DNA from: Chryseobacterium lathyri
Lineage (GTDB): Bacteria > Bacteroidota > Bacteroidia > Flavobacteriales > Weeksellaceae
Direction of reading: 5' to 3'
Length of the DNA: 64,000 nt
Assembly (NCBI RefSeq): GCF_030812195.1
Contig: NZ_JAUSSF010000002.1
Location: 310,001-374,000, forward strand
Positions 25,186 to 34,731 of this stretch are shown here, in pieces. Numbering within the stretch: the first letter of the stretch is position 1; every line of letters begins with the position of its first letter. Below the pieces are notes generated by a model. The model saw only the letters and a list, made by a program, of their open reading frames with translations. It did no database searches and was not told the DNA's origin. The position numbers were made by a program, and so were the translations under genes.

Positions 25186-28100
25186 ATGAAAAAAAAATCG
25201 ACTTTAAAGATTTTTGCTGCAGTACTTTGTATTGCATCACCTCATGCATTATCGGGAACAATACCCATCCCGAAACTAAATGAGGCCCACAAGGGGTTCA
25301 GATTTAAAACGCCAATACCTCCGGCTGTTTATGATCTGGACCCTCTTATCGTCGTTTCACAAAATGTGAACGAAAAAGGGCTTGTCGTAATGAGCGGCCA
25401 GTTTTCCAAGCCTTTTACGGACAGTAATATTCTCCTCTCCATCAAGTATCAGAATGCTCAGGGAGAATGGGTTGTAGCATGGTGTAAGACCCTGTACTCT
25501 TACAACCAGTATAACGAAAATCTAAAAGCAACATTTGAATTACCTGCTTCGGCCAATGTCAATTACAATTTAAAAGTTGAATTAAGCTCTGATACAAGTA
25601 ATTTCACCAGTGTAGTGTGGAATAAGACTGTAGATCATTACAAACAGGGAGATTATACCATTGGTAATTGTGAACTGGACGAAAATGAGTATACCATGCT
25701 TTTAACCCCTAAAAAGGAAGGTACAATTACTACAGATGCCAATGGAAAAGCTACAGGAATTAAAGACAGGGTAACCTCAGCTCATTCCTGGAACAAGCTG
25801 AGTAATGTTTTAATGGATAACAAGAAGAATAATGTATTTTTCTCGCCAAACAATCCATCAGATATCATTACGGAATCTAACGGCGCTAAAGCTCTGAAAC
25901 TTGTAAATACAGGAACTATAACCGATACACTTGGCTCTACTCCGGAATTCATTTACAATGAAGCTACAGGACACCCAATACCGTATTTATACAGTTATGA
26001 CGACCCTGTATACATGTTTGCAGGTAAATTTTCAGCCAATGGATTTTTCATAAAATTCAGTCAGTGGCCGGGAGAGCCTGATGGTCCAGGATATTTTAAT
26101 TTCAAAAATCCGACTGAGGTAGAAAGCCGGTATTTCAATCTCTATAACAGAACATGGAAGAACTTATCTGAGTTTATTCCCGATCAGGAACCGGTAGTTA
26201 TTGTATCCAGCATTGCAACAGGTTTAAGAATATATAAAAGTGATGGAACTTATATTGACCTAACTCCGGATAGTACGAGTAATTATGGAGATCCGTATTT
26301 TGGATATACCAATTATGTAGCAAGAAGAGGTCCTGGTTCTGAAAACTTAATTATTTCCGATACCCCAGAAATGACCCTTTACGGTGTAGGAGCACTGAGA
26401 AATGATGTTACAACATCATATCAGACGAAAAGAACATTACTGGATATTGAAAGAGAAATTTCTAAGTTTATTAAATATACAGGTGTTTTTGGAAATACAC
26501 CCGCTTATAAAAATGATGCCTCAGAATGTTCTGTAAACTGCTTTTCCATCAATCCGGGAGCACTGCCAACTACTGTGGCAGACTGGACTAAAGCTCCCAA
26601 CAGCTATATTTTTACAGGAAAAGATAAAGATGGAAACAATGTAGACGGATTGTATATCCCTGTTAAAAAGGCATATACAATGTGGAGAAACGGGGGCGAT
26701 TTCATGAAAGATGATACTGGAAATTATACTGGTATACCACAGAATGGAGTGGCCACTGCAGGCTTGTACTGGGAAGATGAACCGGGATTGGTAAAATCTG
26801 TAACACTTGAAGGCTCGGGTGAAAATGCGAGAATCAAAGTGATGGTGAATAAATCAAAAGAAGGAAATGCTTCTATATCATATAAAGTAAACGGAGAAAT
26901 TTACTGGACATGGCATTTATGGGCAACCGATGACCCAAGAACGAACGGCAGTACCTACCACCATGGTTTTGAAAAAGATAAAAATGGAAATGTAGTGACA
27001 GATTGGAAATGGATGGATAGAAACCTTGGAGCCACCAATGCAAATTTTGTCGGAAATGACTGGCATAAATCTGCAGGTCTGCAGTACCAATGGGGTAGAA
27101 AAGATCCTTTTCCTGCATTTGGTCTTAAAGACTTAAGCTTATATTCTATCAGTGGTGAGGTTAATTTAGCGTATAATGACCCTGCTTTTCAATCTAAATT
27201 TGTAAAAATAAGAGGAAATAAATATGCTGCTCAACGTAATACAGGTACAGATACACCAAATGGTAATATCAGATTTTCTATAAAAAATCCGATCAGCTTT
27301 ATTGCCACTCCACTTTATGTTGCTAAAAATGATGAACCATTATTAAATGATGGTGAAGACTTTTTAAAACAAAACAGTAGTGGCGTATGGCAGCCAGTTG
27401 GCATAACAACCTGGTTTTCGAAACAAAAATACAAGCAGTATACCCCTCCGTATCGTGAAAATATAGTAGCATGGGATTTATGGGGAGATACACGTCAGGG
27501 TAACTACTCAGATATAGATGACTCTGCTGTTGGAGAAGCAAGTAGCCGATATGCATTAAAATCTCCATACGATCCATGTCCTTGTAACTGGAGAGTACCA
27601 TCCAATTATTTTTCCGGAGGAAGAAATTCCGGAACTCCGATGCCGGATGAAAACAGGTACAGCCCATGGGGGAAACACACAGGAAATGCAACTGATGTTC
27701 AGTTTAAGCCTGATGCTTTAAATGCTGATTTTCCGGGGATAAAAGTATATCCTCAGTTTGGATTTGATTTTTCAGGTGTTGCAGGAATGAATTTAGGCAA
27801 GTTCCCTATCAATGGAAATTATGAACTATATCCTAATACAACAAGTGCTTTAAAATATGGAACAGGCTGGGTAACTCCGATCATGGAATTCCAGGATCAA
27901 AGTGCAGACGGAGGTTTATTAACCTCTACCTTTATGACCGCATCAGAAATGATCAATGGAGTACGTTACCCTTCATATGGTGCCGCTGGCTTGATTTTAA
28001 TTTCAGATCCATTAAGCGCTTCCTTTCCTAGACCGGGTTGGCATAGATTCTCCAACGGTATATATAATAGCGCCGGAGGTGTTCGTTGTATATACGATCC

Positions 28101-30156
28101 TAATAATTCTTTTATGTCAAAAGAATTTGAAACAGATTTTGTATCTGCTTCCAATGAGCTTTATTCTCTTGAAACATTAAAGTCCTGGACTAAACTGCCA
28201 AACAGTTATGTAGAATATACCAATTCTGCTTTGGTGACTCCTAATCCGAACGGGAATACAATAAATCCTAATAAAGACAATGACAGGATTATTGAAATCC
28301 CGCTAAAGAAAGCATATGCTATGCACAAACTACATTTAAGCACAGATTTCTCTTTCCCGACAGAGAATGCAAAATCTTCATCTGTAGTTTGGACCAGCAA
28401 TACAAACCTAATCCAAAAAATGGAGATTGTAGACGGTTCGTTGGATAATGCAATACTTAAGATCACACTCAATCAAAATCAAATTGGTAATGCTGTTGTT
28501 GCCCTTCATGCAGGTACCGGAACTTGGTCAAATAATAAACATAATGATCCTGTATTGTGGAGTTGGCATATCTGGGCTCCAAAGTCAGTCATCACAACAT
28601 ATGAATTTGATCCTGAGAATGCAGGTAATGGTGGAGTTATACCTGCCAATGAGCAATTTGTAGACCCAATGACCAGTGCGGGAGTTCCTATGAAAACCAC
28701 ATTTATGGATAGAGATCTCGGAGCTAAAGAAAAGTTAGTGAATGAACACATTTTTGAGCCCTCTGGTTCCGTATTTGCATCAGGTCTGGCAGCTCCGGCT
28801 ACAGGTAGTTTCCCAACAGGAAATCCTACTGTACTGGCTAGATTAGCTCAAATTAGTGAAAGCGGTGGTTTACACTATCAATGGGGTAGAAAAGATCCAT
28901 TGCCTGTGTTTTACAATCCGGGGTGGTCTTATTACTATTATGGAACCAAACCTTACGCTACATACAATGTATTCAGACAAAATAATCCTGCTAATCCTGT
29001 TACTGGAGCAATACCATATACAGCTAATGTTCCTGAACCAGAATATTTAAGTTCTTATTCTCAAGCTTACCCTGCATATTCAGCTGCAGCTAATGTATCT
29101 GCATCTGATTCAAAAGCAGATAAAATGAAGAAAGTATTAAAATATTCTGTTAATAATCCTCTTAATTATTTATATCAGTCGGATACTGCAAAACTGGATT
29201 GGGTATCCGATGAAAATGGCAACATGCCTGAAAGATGGGGACATGCGACAGAAAAATCACCTTATGACCCTTGCCCTGCAGGCTGGAGAGTGGTTGACCT
29301 TCATAGTGTTTCCACAGGAACTATTCTGGGTAATTTTATTTCAAAAGGAAATACGCCTTGGTTCTATAATGCAAAATTCAATAACAATGTCTATGGTATA
29401 GATCCGGGGCAAATAGCTGCAGTAGTAAAATATGAAAATTATGACCCAGCTAAATATAATTATATTGGTGGTACTCTATATGCATATTTTTCAGGAAGAG
29501 GAGCCGTTGCTTATGGGTATACATTAAATAAGCCAGAATACAATATAGGTTTATTCCCTAACATTGGGATCAGAGGTTTTAACGGGGGTAATACTATGGA
29601 TGCTTCTATTCTTCCGTATGCTGAAGGATCAGGTTTAAAGACTTTCCAATATTCAGGTGTATGGACCTCCGCTCATCAAGGAAGTAGTGGAAGCTCTTTA
29701 GGAATGTTATTTAAACAAACTGCCAATGCTAATACAGGGCTATATTATTTAACTCCAACATTTGGCTTCCGTCAACAAGCTGCCTTATCCTGCCGCTGTT
29801 CAGAAATTAAGTATGATGCCAATGGAAACGAAATTGGAAGATATGAGCCGTTTGCCATTCCGGTTCCTCAGAACGCATTAGCGAAAGCAACCAACATTCT
29901 TGCAAAAACTGTGATCGAAGAAAAAGTAGCTCAGAATAAACTTGAGTTCTTCCCTAACCCGGTAAAGAATCTGTTGTATATCAAAGGAAATGATAAATCC
30001 AAAGATTACTATTACCAGATTTATAACCTTTCCGGCCAACTGGTAAAGTCAGGTAAATTTGAAAATGAGCAGACTGACCTTTCATCTTTAATATCCGGAG
30101 CTTATTTAGTAAGAATCAATAATTCTGAAACAATAGTGAAAATTATTAAGGAATAA
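25186..30156 (+). CDS. giant T9SS-secreted protein with two FISUMP-like modules
   Basis: I start at ATG 25186 (1656 residues) because MKKKSTLKIFAAVLCIASPH is a good signal peptide; the in-frame ATG 35 codons earlier would bury it. Two related modules follow. Module 1 has WKWMDRNLGA near 608, YQWGRKDPFP near 633 and SPYDPCPCNWRVP near 792. Module 2 has TFMDRDLGA near 1172, YQWGRKDPLP near 1229 and SPYDPCPAGWRV near 1358. This set resembles the FISUMP (Fibrobacter major paralogous) domain. The last ~70 residues (FFPNPVKNLLYI to the Lys-rich end) are a type-A T9SS sorting domain, so the protein should be exported and probably anchored at the surface. Function unknown. Confidence 0.82.
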   Translation: MKKKSTLKIFAAVLCIASPHALSGTIPIPKLNEAHKGFRFKTPIPPAVYDLDPLIVVSQNVNEKGLVVMSGQFSKPFTDSNILLSIKYQNAQGEWVVAWCKTLYSYNQYNENLKATFELPASANVNYNLKVELSSDTSNFTSVVWNKTVDHYKQGDYTIGNCELDENEYTMLLTPKKEGTITTDANGKATGIKDRVTSAHSWNKLSNVLMDNKKNNVFFSPNNPSDIITESNGAKALKLVNTGTITDTLGSTPEFIYNEATGHPIPYLYSYDDPVYMFAGKFSANGFFIKFSQWPGEPDGPGYFNFKNPTEVESRYFNLYNRTWKNLSEFIPDQEPVVIVSSIATGLRIYKSDGTYIDLTPDSTSNYGDPYFGYTNYVARRGPGSENLIISDTPEMTLYGVGALRNDVTTSYQTKRTLLDIEREISKFIKYTGVFGNTPAYKNDASECSVNCFSINPGALPTTVADWTKAPNSYIFTGKDKDGNNVDGLYIPVKKAYTMWRNGGDFMKDDTGNYTGIPQNGVATAGLYWEDEPGLVKSVTLEGSGENARIKVMVNKSKEGNASISYKVNGEIYWTWHLWATDDPRTNGSTYHHGFEKDKNGNVVTDWKWMDRNLGATNANFVGNDWHKSAGLQYQWGRKDPFPAFGLKDLSLYSISGEVNLAYNDPAFQSKFVKIRGNKYAAQRNTGTDTPNGNIRFSIKNPISFIATPLYVAKNDEPLLNDGEDFLKQNSSGVWQPVGITTWFSKQKYKQYTPPYRENIVAWDLWGDTRQGNYSDIDDSAVGEASSRYALKSPYDPCPCNWRVPSNYFSGGRNSGTPMPDENRYSPWGKHTGNATDVQFKPDALNADFPGIKVYPQFGFDFSGVAGMNLGKFPINGNYELYPNTTSALKYGTGWVTPIMEFQDQSADGGLLTSTFMTASEMINGVRYPSYGAAGLILISDPLSASFPRPGWHRFSNGIYNSAGGVRCIYDPNNSFMSKEFETDFVSASNELYSLETLKSWTKLPNSYVEYTNSALVTPNPNGNTINPNKDNDRIIEIPLKKAYAMHKLHLSTDFSFPTENAKSSSVVWTSNTNLIQKMEIVDGSLDNAILKITLNQNQIGNAVVALHAGTGTWSNNKHNDPVLWSWHIWAPKSVITTYEFDPENAGNGGVIPANEQFVDPMTSAGVPMKTTFMDRDLGAKEKLVNEHIFEPSGSVFASGLAAPATGSFPTGNPTVLARLAQISESGGLHYQWGRKDPLPVFYNPGWSYYYYGTKPYATYNVFRQNNPANPVTGAIPYTANVPEPEYLSSYSQAYPAYSAAANVSASDSKADKMKKVLKYSVNNPLNYLYQSDTAKLDWVSDENGNMPERWGHATEKSPYDPCPAGWRVVDLHSVSTGTILGNFISKGNTPWFYNAKFNNNVYGIDPGQIAAVVKYENYDPAKYNYIGGTLYAYFSGRGAVAYGYTLNKPEYNIGLFPNIGIRGFNGGNTMDASILPYAEGSGLKTFQYSGVWTSAHQGSSGSSLGMLFKQTANANTGLYYLTPTFGFRQQAALSCRCSEIKYDANGNEIGRYEPFAIPVPQNALAKATNILAKTVIEEKVAQNKLEFFPNPVKNLLYIKGNDKSKDYYYQIYNLSGQLVKSGKFENEQTDLSSLISGAYLVRINNSETIVKIIKE

Positions 30157-30177
30157 CATACAAAAAGGTAAAATTTG

Positions 30178-30210
30178 AACCGTCTCAATTGATATTGAGG
30201 CGGTTTTTTA
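30178..30210 (+). terminator. rho-independent terminator after the giant secreted protein
   Basis: A 12-base stem (AACCGTCTCAAT at 30178-30189 with ATTGAGGCGGTT at 30194-30205, one G-U pair) with a 4-base loop is followed by a T run, 22 bases after the stop codon. Confidence 0.85.
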
Positions 30211-30414
30211 GTAGAATTAAGAATATTTTAATCTTTAATTTTAGCTTTATCATTTATAGTTTGTAATTTTACCCAAGCTTTTGTTGAAGTCTGTCTAACA
30301 AATCTCATCAAAAACATAGTTTTAAATGCTATGCAACATCCCATTTAAACATGATTTTAAGCATATTTTAATATTAAATTTTGTTAAAAGTAGCTGCCTT
30401 TTCGGCAAAAATTA

Positions 30415-30422
30415 TATTTTTG
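30415..30422 (+). promoter_or_regulatory. TAnnTTTG -7 element for the first carbonic anhydrase
   Basis: TATTTTTG lies 81 bases before the ATG at 30504 in the gap after the terminator, predicting a 5' leader of roughly 75 bases. Nothing else is recognisable between 30211 and 30503. Confidence 0.45.
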
Positions 30423-30503
30423 CATGATTATTGATTTAATCTATTAGATTCGAAAATAATTTAAACGAAATAAATAATTATAAACCTTTTTAATTTTAAA
30501 ATT

Positions 30504-31172
30504 ATGTCACAATCGTATGAAGTTATTTTCGAAAACAACAGAAAGTGGGTAGAGTCTAAAATTTCACAAGACCCGGAATTCTTTCATAAGCTTGCAAAAA
30601 CTCAGAATCCTGATTATCTGTATATCGGATGTTCAGACAGCAGAGCCACAGCGGAAGAGATCATGGGTGCAAAACCTGGAGAAATTTTTGTCCACAGAAA
30701 CATTGCTAATGTTGTAAATACTTTAGATATGAGTTCCACAGCGGTAATTCAATATGCTGTAGAACATCTTAAAGTAAAGCACATTATCGTCTGCGGACAT
30801 TACAACTGCGGCGGCGTAAAAGCAGCGATGACTCCTCAGGATCTGGGATTATTAAATCCTTGGTTAAGAAACATCCGCGACGTTTACAGATTGCACCAGG
30901 CTGAATTAGACGCTATCGAAGATGAAGGAAAACGTTATGACAGGCTTGTAGAACTGAATGTTCAGGAGCAGTGTATCAACGTGATTAAAATGGCCTGTGT
31001 ACAGGAAAGGTACATCATAGATGAGTATCCTGTTGTACATGGCTGGGTATTTGACCTTAGAACAGGTAAGATCATTGATTTGGAAATTGATTTTGAGAAA
31101 ATTCTGAAAGACATCCAAAAAATCTACAACCTTACAAGTTCTGACTGGGTAATGAGCAGAAAAACAAACTAG
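30504..31172 (+). CDS. beta-carbonic anhydrase
   Basis: The 222-residue protein has the beta-class zinc ligands C43 and D45 in GCSDSR, and H99 and C102 in CGHYNCGGVKAA, plus HRNIANVV near 74. It interconverts CO2 and bicarbonate. No signal peptide is present, so it is cytoplasmic. It heads a plus-strand cluster with a small secreted protein, a SulP transporter and a second carbonic anhydrase, which points to bicarbonate supply for carboxylation reactions such as fatty-acid, arginine and pyrimidine synthesis. The CGHYNCGG loop is of the classical Can/CynT type. Confidence 0.95.
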   Translation: MSQSYEVIFENNRKWVESKISQDPEFFHKLAKTQNPDYLYIGCSDSRATAEEIMGAKPGEIFVHRNIANVVNTLDMSSTAVIQYAVEHLKVKHIIVCGHYNCGGVKAAMTPQDLGLLNPWLRNIRDVYRLHQAELDAIEDEGKRYDRLVELNVQEQCINVIKMACVQERYIIDEYPVVHGWVFDLRTGKIIDLEIDFEKILKDIQKIYNLTSSDWVMSRKTN

Positions 31173-31194
31173 TTTTTCTAAAAATGAATGTAAG

Positions 31195-31494
31195 ATGAAA
31201 TTCTGGAGTATTATTGTATTGACCTTCTTCCTAAACTTCACAGCACTGCCTGGCATTGCTGCTGTCGCAGGCTGGGATATAGCAAGGACCAATGTAACAA
31301 TCAATGAAGAAGAACCACATTCTAACCCATCATCTTTTATTGTTTACGAAAAGACGCTTCCGAAAACTTTGGATGTATTTGATTACGTGAAGTTTTCTGA
31401 GCCTGACCTTAAGGGCGTGTCTTTTGAGCTCATAGATGATTCCTTTCATCTGTCGCCCTTGCTCACCATATTTTCTCCGCCTCCCGAAGCTTAA
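31195..31494 (+). CDS. small secreted protein of unknown function
   Basis: The 99-residue protein has a hydrophobic N-terminus (MKFWSIIVLTFFLNFTALPG) that reads as a signal peptide with cleavage near residue 22-24. The mature part is acidic, with a run of Glu near residue 39-41, a KTLPKTLDVFDYVKFSEPD segment and a proline-rich end. No cysteine or known domain is present. It lies 22 bases after carbonic anhydrase and 140 bases before the SulP gene on the same strand, so it may be an accessory factor of that cluster. I do not recognise the family. Confidence 0.65.
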   Translation: MKFWSIIVLTFFLNFTALPGIAAVAGWDIARTNVTINEEEPHSNPSSFIVYEKTLPKTLDVFDYVKFSEPDLKGVSFELIDDSFHLSPLLTIFSPPPEA

Positions 31495-31634
31495 TTTTTA
31501 AGTATTATTAGATCCTTATAGTATTCATATCAAAGCTGATATCGGATACGTGTGCTTTAAAATTAAATTTCCAATCTTTTATAATTGATTATCTGAAGAT
31601 AGATCAATTGGTTATAGTATTTTTCAAAAACATC

Positions 31635-33227
31635 ATGAAAAAAACATCATTTATAGGAGGAATCAAGGAGAATTTCCCTTCCGGACTCGTTGTATTCTTA
31701 GTCGCGCTTCCATTATGTCTCGGAATCGCTTTAGCATCAGGGGCACCACCTTTGTCAGGGGTAATTGCCGGTATTGTAGGAGGATTAGTCGTAGGCTTCC
31801 TCAGTAATTCAAATATATCAGTGTCCGGTCCTGCAGCTGGTCTTACAGCTATTGTATTAACCGCTATTACAGATTTGGGCGCTTTCGAACTTTTCCTTTG
31901 TGCAGGAATCATTGCCGGACTTATCCAGCTAATCCTGGGTTTCATCAAAGCCGGAAGTATATCCAATTATTTCCCGAATAATGTCATTGAAGGAATGCTT
32001 GCCGCTATCGGGATCATCATTATTTTGAAACAAATCCCTCATGCGATGGGCTTCGATAATGATTACGAAGGGCACGAATCCATTTTTGATAATGGTCTTA
32101 ATTTCGGATACTTTACAGAATTATTCGGAGCCATACATATAGGAGCTATCGTGGTAACACTGGTTTCCGTAGGTATCCTTATTGCATGGGACAAAATTCC
32201 AGCTTTAAAAAGAATGAAAATGCTTCCTGGAGCATTGGTAGCAGTAGTGGCAGGAATACTCCTGAATGAAGCATTCAAACTGTCCGGCAGCTCTTTAGCG
32301 ATCAGTACTCAACATCTGGTTTCACTACCAGTTCCTCAGTCTTTGAATGACTTCAAAAATCTTGTTACAATGCCTGATTTTAATGGATTCACCAATCCTA
32401 AGGTATGGATAGTAGGGGCAACCATTGCCATTGTTGCTTCTATTGAAACCCTGCTTTGTATTGAAGCGTCAGACAGATTAGACAGGCAGAGAAGAATTAC
32501 TGATACCAATCTTGAGCTTAAAGCACAGGGAATTGGAAATTTAATAAGCTCATTTATCGGAGGGCTGCCAATGACATCTGTCGTGGTAAGAAGTTCTGCC
32601 AATGCTAACGCCGGCGCCACTTCAAAACTTTCCGCTATGATCCACGGTGTGCTTTTATTGGTATGCGTGCTTACTATTCCGTTCATACTGAACTTAATAC
32701 CGCTTGCCACGCTTGCTGCAGTATTGATCCTGGTAGGATATAAACTGGCAAAGCCTGCAACATTCAAGCATTTCTGGCATTTGGGCAAATTCCAGTTCAT
32801 CCCGTTTGTAGCCACCGTTGTAGCTGTTGTGGCAACCGATCTTCTTAAAGGGGTTGGAATCGGTTTAGCTATTTCCGTATTTTATATCCTTCAGGGGAAT
32901 ATGAAACGTGCTTATTACCTGAGCAGAGAAAAGCTGAATGATGCTGATGAAATAAACATCAAGCTTGCTGAAGAAGTTTCTTTCCTGAATAAGGCAGCCA
33001 TTAAAAAAACATTAAAAAATATCAAGTCCAATTCTACCGTGACCATTGATGCAAGAGGAACTTCATATATTGCCACAGATGTACTGGAGATGATCCAGGA
33101 TTTCGCCAATATCCGGGCCAAAGAAGAAGATATTAATGTGGAACTTTTAGGCTTCAAAACTTCATACAAAGATTATGAAACAGATGAAGATTCCCACATC
33201 CTGATCACACACAGAAGAGCTATGTAA
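31635..33227 (+). CDS. SulP family inorganic anion transporter (probable bicarbonate)
   Basis: With ATG 31635 the protein has 530 residues; an upstream TTG adds nine residues without support. It shows the SulP layout: about a dozen membrane segments with NFPSGLVVFLVALPLCLGIA near the start, SGPAAGLTAIVLTA near 67-80 (the substrate-binding region), and GNLISSFIGGLPMTSVVVRS near 305-324. A short C-terminal STAS-like tail (residues ~440-530) follows. Members carry sulfate, bicarbonate or other anions with Na+ or H+. Location between two carbonic anhydrases strongly favours bicarbonate (BicA-like). Specificity is inferred from context only. Confidence 0.88.
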   Translation: MKKTSFIGGIKENFPSGLVVFLVALPLCLGIALASGAPPLSGVIAGIVGGLVVGFLSNSNISVSGPAAGLTAIVLTAITDLGAFELFLCAGIIAGLIQLILGFIKAGSISNYFPNNVIEGMLAAIGIIIILKQIPHAMGFDNDYEGHESIFDNGLNFGYFTELFGAIHIGAIVVTLVSVGILIAWDKIPALKRMKMLPGALVAVVAGILLNEAFKLSGSSLAISTQHLVSLPVPQSLNDFKNLVTMPDFNGFTNPKVWIVGATIAIVASIETLLCIEASDRLDRQRRITDTNLELKAQGIGNLISSFIGGLPMTSVVVRSSANANAGATSKLSAMIHGVLLLVCVLTIPFILNLIPLATLAAVLILVGYKLAKPATFKHFWHLGKFQFIPFVATVVAVVATDLLKGVGIGLAISVFYILQGNMKRAYYLSREKLNDADEINIKLAEEVSFLNKAAIKKTLKNIKSNSTVTIDARGTSYIATDVLEMIQDFANIRAKEEDINVELLGFKTSYKDYETDEDSHILITHRRAM

Positions 33228-33272
33228 GCTCATTAAAGTAATTTTTAATTATACAAAGAATAAATCAATCAT

Positions 33273-33908
33273 ATGAAAGCACATACATACGAAACCCAAT
33301 CTACCATTAATCCTGAAAAAGCATTAGATTTTTTAAAAGACGGAAACCAAAGATTTGTGAATAACCTAAAAGCAAACAGAGATCTTTTAGAGCAAGTCAA
33401 TGCAACGCGTGAAGGTCAGTGGCCTTTTGCAGTAGTTTTAAGCTGTATAGACAGCCGTACTTCTGCAGAGCTTATCTTCGATCAGGGATTAGGAGATATT
33501 TTCAGTATCAGAATTGCCGGTAATTTTATTAATCAAGATATTTTAGGTTCAATGGAATTTGGCTGTAACGTTGCAGGTTCCAAGCTTGTCGTGGTTTTAG
33601 GACACACTAAATGCGGTGCATTAAAAGGTGGTTTGGACGCAGCACAAATCCAAGGAATGGGAATGGATAATCTAAACCACTTAATCAATCATTTCGATCC
33701 GATCATCAATGAAATCATTGAAGAAGGCGAGGAACGTTCATCAAAAAACGGTGCGCTTTTGGAAAGGCTAAACCAGCAAAACGTAAAAAATGCCATCGAA
33801 GATATCCGTACCCAAAGTTCAACACTTAAAAAGCTTGAAGACGAAGGTAAAATCAAAATAGTTGGAGCCAATTATGATGTAGAAACCGGAGTTGTAACCT
33901 GGCTTTAA
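33273..33908 (+). CDS. beta-carbonic anhydrase, second copy
   Basis: The 211-residue protein has C58 and D60 in LSCIDSR and H111 and C114 in LGHTKCGALKGG, the full zinc and catalytic set. It is only distantly related to the copy at 30504 (different loops and no close match outside the motifs), so it is not a recent duplicate. No clear signal peptide: the N-terminus is MKAHTYETQSTINPEKAL. It starts 45 bases after the SulP gene and ends before a strong terminator. Together the three genes make a plausible bicarbonate-import and interconversion unit. Confidence 0.93.
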   Translation: MKAHTYETQSTINPEKALDFLKDGNQRFVNNLKANRDLLEQVNATREGQWPFAVVLSCIDSRTSAELIFDQGLGDIFSIRIAGNFINQDILGSMEFGCNVAGSKLVVVLGHTKCGALKGGLDAAQIQGMGMDNLNHLINHFDPIINEIIEEGEERSSKNGALLERLNQQNVKNAIEDIRTQSSTLKKLEDEGKIKIVGANYDVETGVVTWL

Positions 33909-33992
33909 GAGATAAAAACCTGTACTTTTTATTATACATAGATAAAAGATCATGTTATAGTTAGATTGGGAATTGATTTTTAAAGTACAATA

Positions 33993-34028
33993 AAAGACCA
34001 TCGGAAATTCCGATGGTCTTTATTTTTT
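33993..34028 (+). terminator. rho-independent terminator after the carbonic anhydrase cluster
   Basis: A perfect 12-base stem (AAAGACCATCGG with CCGATGGTCTTT) around a 5-base loop AAATT is followed by TATTTTTT. It closes the plus-strand cluster. Confidence 0.92.
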
Positions 34029-34082
34029 GGAAATAGCTTAAAAATTACTATGCTTTCAAACTATTAAGGGTTGACATTCTAT

Positions 34083-34646
34083 TTATTTCCCGTTGAATGC
34101 TGACATTGTATTATTGATACCGGCAAACACAAAGGACAGGCTGGCTTTAGAAAATTTTTCAATTCTTTCGCCCAGCCTTTCAGATTCTTCTTGATTCCAG
34201 GTTCCCAATACATAATCTACCTGGCGGCCTTCAGAAAAGTCTGCAGAAATCCCGAATCTCAGCCTTGCATAATTTTGGGTATTGAGCGTTTCATTAATGC
34301 TTTTCAGGCCATTGTGTCCTGCATCAGAGCCTTTCATTTTCATTCTTAAAGTCCCAAACGGAAGGGCAAGATCATCTGTAATAATCAGCACGTTTTCCAA
34401 TGGAATATTTTCTTTCTGCATCCAAAATTTCACCGCATTTCCCGAAAGGTTCATATAGGTATCGGGCTTCAGTATAAGCACCTTTCTTCCTTTGTACTTT
34501 CCTTCTGCCATCCATCCAAAATTGGTTGTGTTAAATGAAGCTTCCAGTGTTTCAGCTATTTTTTCAGCTACTTTGAATCCTATATTGTGGCGTGTATTTT
34601 CGTATTCAGGGCCTTTATTTCCAAGCCCGACTATTAAATATTTCAT
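34083..34646 (-). CDS. pth: peptidyl-tRNA hydrolase
   Basis: The 187-residue protein has the standard length and motifs: LIVGLGNKGPEYENTRHNIG near 4-23 with the catalytic His20, KPDTYMNLSG near 60-69 and ITDDLALPFG near 90-99 with the catalytic Asp, then KGSDAGHNGLKSI. It frees tRNA from stalled peptidyl-tRNA in the cytoplasm and is essential in most bacteria. TAATTTTG on the minus strand at 34661-34668 lies 14 bases before the ATG. The neighbouring genes are unrelated in function. Confidence 0.97.
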   Translation of the reverse strand: MKYLIVGLGNKGPEYENTRHNIGFKVAEKIAETLEASFNTTNFGWMAEGKYKGRKVLILKPDTYMNLSGNAVKFWMQKENIPLENVLIITDDLALPFGTLRMKMKGSDAGHNGLKSINETLNTQNYARLRFGISADFSEGRQVDYVLGTWNQEESERLGERIEKFSKASLSFVFAGINNTMSAFNGK

Positions 34647-34660
34647 TCAGAAATTTTTTG

Positions 34661-34668
34661 CAAAATTA
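34661..34668 (-). promoter_or_regulatory. TAnnTTTG -7 element for pth
   Basis: The minus strand reads TAATTTTG, 14 bases before the pth ATG and just after the terminator of the upstream lipoprotein gene. Confidence 0.5.
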
Positions 34669-34686
34669 AGGGATAAAAAATAAAAA

Positions 34687-34710
34687 GCCCAATCTTACAA
34701 AAGATTGGGC
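34687..34710 (-). terminator. rho-independent terminator after the lipoprotein gene
   Basis: A perfect 10-base stem (GCCCAATCTT with AAGATTGGGC) has a 4-base loop. On the minus strand it is followed by a T-rich run, as expected for the gene ending at 34732. Confidence 0.88.
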
Positions 34711-34731
34711 CTGTATATTTTAAAGATTCTT

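Noticed and set aside
30504..33908. The two carbonic anhydrases and transporter as part of a carboxysome or carbon-fixation system
   Set aside because: No shell protein, Rubisco or related gene is present; a bicarbonate supply unit in a heterotroph is enough to explain it.
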